Of a stretch of 64,000 bases of DNA, positions 57,101-64,000 are shown piece by piece; the stretch's first letter is position 1, and each line of letters opens with the position of its first letter. Location: NCBI GenBank assembly GCA_964017065.1, contig OZ024789.1, positions 9,066,703-9,130,702 on the forward strand, given 5' to 3'. The stretch comes from Haliclona indistincta. Taxonomy: Eukaryota > Porifera > Demospongiae > Haplosclerida > Chalinidae. Both the position numbers and the translations under genes were made by a program. Below the pieces are notes generated by a model, which was not told where the DNA came from, did no database searches, and saw only the letters and a program-made list of their open reading frames with translations.

Positions 57101-57175
57101 GTCTGACTACTTACCAACACTGGACGCTTGTGAGTCGGTCACGGACATCTGCTGGTCGTACTGAGAGGACGCCAT
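52192..57175 (-). CDS. ARIH2: Ariadne-2 type RBR E3 ubiquitin ligase (16 exons)
   Basis: Exons 57175-57115, 56624-56378, 55951-55849, 55359-55221, 55165-55047, 54768-54659, 54605-54571, 54213-54131, 54032-53982, 53807-53786, 53688-53665, 53268-53141, 52799-52656, 52527-52462, 52404-52321 and 52263-52192 give 496 codons, almost the human ARIH2 length. After an acidic start ([16 protein letters not shown]) and a UBA-like region come RING1 (CQVCLIDEP...CGHGCCSPC), the in-between-RING ([31 protein letters not shown]) and RING2 ([19 protein letters not shown]). The GGCNHM cysteine is the thioester-forming catalytic residue in this family. The Ariadne domain follows ([45 protein letters not shown]). 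ARIH2 works with neddylated CUL5 ligases. All zinc ligands look present. Introns contain a (GAGT)n array and MITEs. Confidence 0.95.
53317..53506. mobile_element. MITE with TACCGTATAGCG termini, copy 2
   Basis: It starts TACCGTATAGCGGAAAATTT and ends AAATTTCCGCTATACAGTG, with many TTTTCGCGAAT words inside. It is in the ARIH2 intron between exons 53268-53141 and 53688-53665, and is related to 14117-14322. Confidence 0.8.
54214..54560. repeat. (GAGT)n tetranucleotide array
   Basis: About 350 bp of GAGT repeats with periodic interruptions (GTCAGTAAGTCAGTGAGTTA) directly adjoin the splice acceptor of ARIH2 exon 54213-54131. Confidence 0.9.
56039..56189. mobile_element. Short MITE with AGACTAGTTCACAATGGG ends
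   Basis: Left AGACTAGTTCACAATGGGTC and right CATTGTGAACTAGACTT are inverted copies. The interior has GTTGCGAC-type words. It is in an ARIH2 intron. Confidence 0.75.
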
Positions 57176-57278
57176 TTTTGACACACCTGTTCATTACAGG
57201 GGCCGAAGTAAATGCACTCGCTCAGGCTCACTGTTTGCACAATCGAGCCACGCCCGTCAAAAGCTAACGGCTATTCCC
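57176..57278. promoter_or_regulatory. Divergent promoter of ARIH2 and the DEATH-SH2-kinase gene
   Basis: Only 103 bp separate the two opposite start codons. AAATGCACTCGCTCAGGCTC (57210-57229) recurs upstream of the tandem kinase paralogue as AATGCACTCGCTCAGGCTCA (63593-63612), so part of the promoter was duplicated with the gene. Confidence 0.6.
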
Positions 57279-62176
<4,898 letters not shown>

Positions 62177-63235
62177 AAAATAGAAATTTTTGTCAACTTG
62201 CTGTGTGTACTATCAATTTTTTTGTGTTTTCACATTTGACATACAACTGTCTATGAATAATATAAATATGTTAACTCTCCACTAAAACACTCTCTACAGC
62301 TTCTTCACTGAATTTATAGTCCTTTGAAGACGTTTTCTGTGCTGGCAAGACGTGCGTGTTGCAGTAATGCTGGAGTAGTCGTGTTTAGCTCCTAGCTCAG
62401 CGCATGGGTATGTGTTCATTAGAACTCTAGTTATTTTACTTGATGCAACTATAGAACATAATAATATTGTGGTGAGCAAGAGAAACAGAAATTTTCACAA
62501 GAATTCGTACATTGTGTTCAGTTTACATACACATTACACATTGTGTTCAGTTCACACCAAATAGTAGTTATTACCAGAACAGATCGATAATGGTACTTAG
62601 TGCAAATTGAGCTAGCTAAGTTTTTTGCAGAATGCTACATGTAAGTTTTTTGATGCTTTATTTTTCTTTTATTGTTTCTTTTCCCCCTTTTTCTTTTTCT
62701 TTCATTTCCTTGCTTATTAATTCTAGCGTAAATTTAGGCTAACTATAATATTTTGGTTTATCTTGTTTTTGTATGTTATTCAGTATTCATTGTTTCTTTA
62801 TTCTAATATTCACCGTTCTTTCGATTTCAGAATGAGTATTTAATCAGTTGAGTTAATTTTCTCTTTAGAGGCTCTGTCTGGCTGTTACATGTAGATATGC
62901 TCTCTTTTGTTGTTGCATTGAGAGAATGTCCCTCTGGCCTCTATAAAGAAAATTAAGACGAATGGGAAATATCAAGTCAAGACAGGTTTCCTAGCTCAAT
63001 TTGCTTTCTAAGTACCATTCTGTTCATTGTGGAGTATTTGTCTTGTACATGCATTTATCATGTGCATTTTAACCCTCAAGAAATTCTTAGTACCTTCTGT
63101 ATGTTAGTCGATGGAAATTGTGTGCATTTTTTCTTTATGCATGCTGATAACCATTTTCATAGTCTTGCTAATTATTACAAGTAGAATTATGTAAACTGAC
63201 AGATAGATGGTATCAAGAGTCATAGTGATGGTATC
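62177..63235. other. AT-rich intergenic DNA, nothing recognised
   Basis: No exon-like open frame or RNA gene was seen. It has runs of T and TTTCTTTTTC-type pyrimidine tracts near 62660-62700. Confidence 0.35.
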
Positions 63236-63400
63236 TTATTTGTTCATTTCAAGCCACTGGCTGAGTTTCATGGTATCAGTGTTCATATGATCACGTAGTT
63301 TCATCAGTGCCTGGGTCATTGTCATTCCCTCAGGTACAGCACTAGGATCCACCCACCGTGATGCTTGCTGCTCAACTGAAGGTGGTGTGATCTTCTGAGG
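63236..63400 (-). CDS. Possible terminal coding exon, unidentified
   Basis: On the minus strand an acceptor-like CTATACAG (ending at 63401) is followed by 55 codons ending in TAA at 63236-63238. The peptide contains SRWVDPSAVPEGMTMTQALM and MNTDTMKLSQWLEMNK, with a composition like real coding sequence. I do not recognise the family. The upstream exon could lie within 63420-63640 or be lost; the region may be a gene relic. Confidence 0.4.
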   Translation of the reverse strand, partial: PQKITPPSVEQQASRWVDPSAVPEGMTMTQALMKLRDHMNTDTMKLSQWLEMNK

Positions 63401-63705
63401 CTGTATAGTGAGGTCATGTAGCGAGCATTACTTCTTATGCGTTCTATGTAGCTATAAGAGACAAGAGGAGGATGTAGCGATTAATCTGGTATAACGATAG
63501 AAAGACGCGAGACAAAACGCACGATTCTGTGTAGTCCGATGTAGTCGACGGATGTAGTCTAGTCTCCAGACCACACCTTTTCCACCAAACTGAATGCACT
63601 CGCTCAGGCTCATCTTGCATTAGCATGTCGGATAGCTGAAATCCGAAGGAACACTTTAGTGCGAATGATCGCCTATTCCTGTAGGTTCTATGCTGACACG
63701 AGCCA

Positions 63706-64000
63706 ATGTCTTCTCAGATCAGGACCACTACCACTTACCATGAGTGCTTTTTGGTTCTTTCTGTCAGTATTAGAGTGGGCAGACATCAGCTGAAGATGGA
63801 GATTCCTCGCAGAAACCAAACACCCATACTGAGGTACAGAGATGTCACGTTCACTTCAGAGTACCTGAAAGATTCGTTGAGTGCGGTGTGCTCAGTGAAG
63901 GGAGTGCATAATGTAGCCAGAGTGAGGCAAGGACAAACTGTTCTATTTGAAGTCGATTTTTCTGAAGAGAAGGCACTTGAGAAGTTCTGCAAATCATTGT
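63706..64000 (+). CDS. Tandem paralogue of the DEATH-SH2-kinase gene (first exon, cut by window edge)
   Basis: ATG at 63706 opens a frame (MSSQIRTTTTYHECFLVLSV) aligned end to end with exon 1 of the upstream gene (57279-57594), about 85-90% identical. Shared segments include RYRDVTFTSEYLKDSLSAVC and NVARVRQGQTVLFEVDFSEE. The frame is open to base 64000. The donor used by copy 1 (CCAAAG/GTATGC) would lie just outside the window. Whether the downstream DEATH, SH2 and kinase exons follow cannot be seen here. Confidence 0.8.
   Translation, partial: MSSQIRTTTTYHECFLVLSVSIRVGRHQLKMEIPRRNQTPILRYRDVTFTSEYLKDSLSAVCSVKGVHNVARVRQGQTVLFEVDFSEEKALEKFCKSL

Overview
The window looks like nuclear DNA of an early-branching animal, most likely a demosponge. 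Genes are split by GT-AG introns, many only 50-110 bp long. The gene families are metazoan: FoxN, RBM5/10, ariadne-2, a Gab-like PH docking protein, SH2 tyrosine kinase and NACHT. Several genes have the sponge-like mix of death domains, NACHT ATPases and tandem lineage-specific paralogues. The organism is inferred from gene style, not from a marker gene. (GA)n and (CA)n microsatellites, minisatellites and short inverted-repeat transposons fill the introns and gaps.

Layout. A palindromic element (61-645) precedes an NACHT (NLR-like) exon (1217-3559, +). A sigma-class GST lies at 4798-5421 (-). Two tandem five-exon genes for small secreted CUB-like proteins follow (6023-7829 and 8629-10220, +). 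A 28-exon RBM5/10 splicing-factor gene covers 11407-32357 (-). Its introns hold a tRNA-derived SINE, a 2.6-kb non-LTR retrotransposon nested in a 1.25-kb inverted-repeat element, and several foldback elements and minisatellites. A short divergent promoter separates it from a DUF4139-type protein with an embedded ubiquitin-like domain (32601-34691, +). Next are a Gab-like docking protein (34848-39176, +) with a tRNA-Leu in one intron, and a FoxN2/3-type forkhead gene (39476-43854, +). Four tandem copies of a P-loop sulfotransferase-like gene (44404-52064, -) follow; the third is broken by a DNA transposon. ARIH2 fills 52192-57175 (-). A DEATH / coiled-coil / SH2 / tyrosine-kinase-like gene (57279-62176, +) comes next, and the first exon of a tandem paralogue runs off the right edge (63706 onward).

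Exon chains were built by reading splice sites and phases by eye. RBM5/10 (767 codons), ARIH2 (496), FoxN (413), the Gab-like gene (545), the two CUB-like genes (336 and 323) and the SH2-kinase gene (931) each give one continuous frame. The RBM5/10 chain closes only if a 13-nt microexon is included.

The most unusual item is the DEATH-coiled-coil-SH2-kinase gene. Its kinase domain resembles FES/FER, but key catalytic residues are changed, so it is probably a pseudokinase scaffold. It is tandemly duplicated. The window therefore contains an NACHT protein, a death-domain SH2 pseudokinase and a multi-tyrosine docking protein. Nothing in the sequence shows that they act together.
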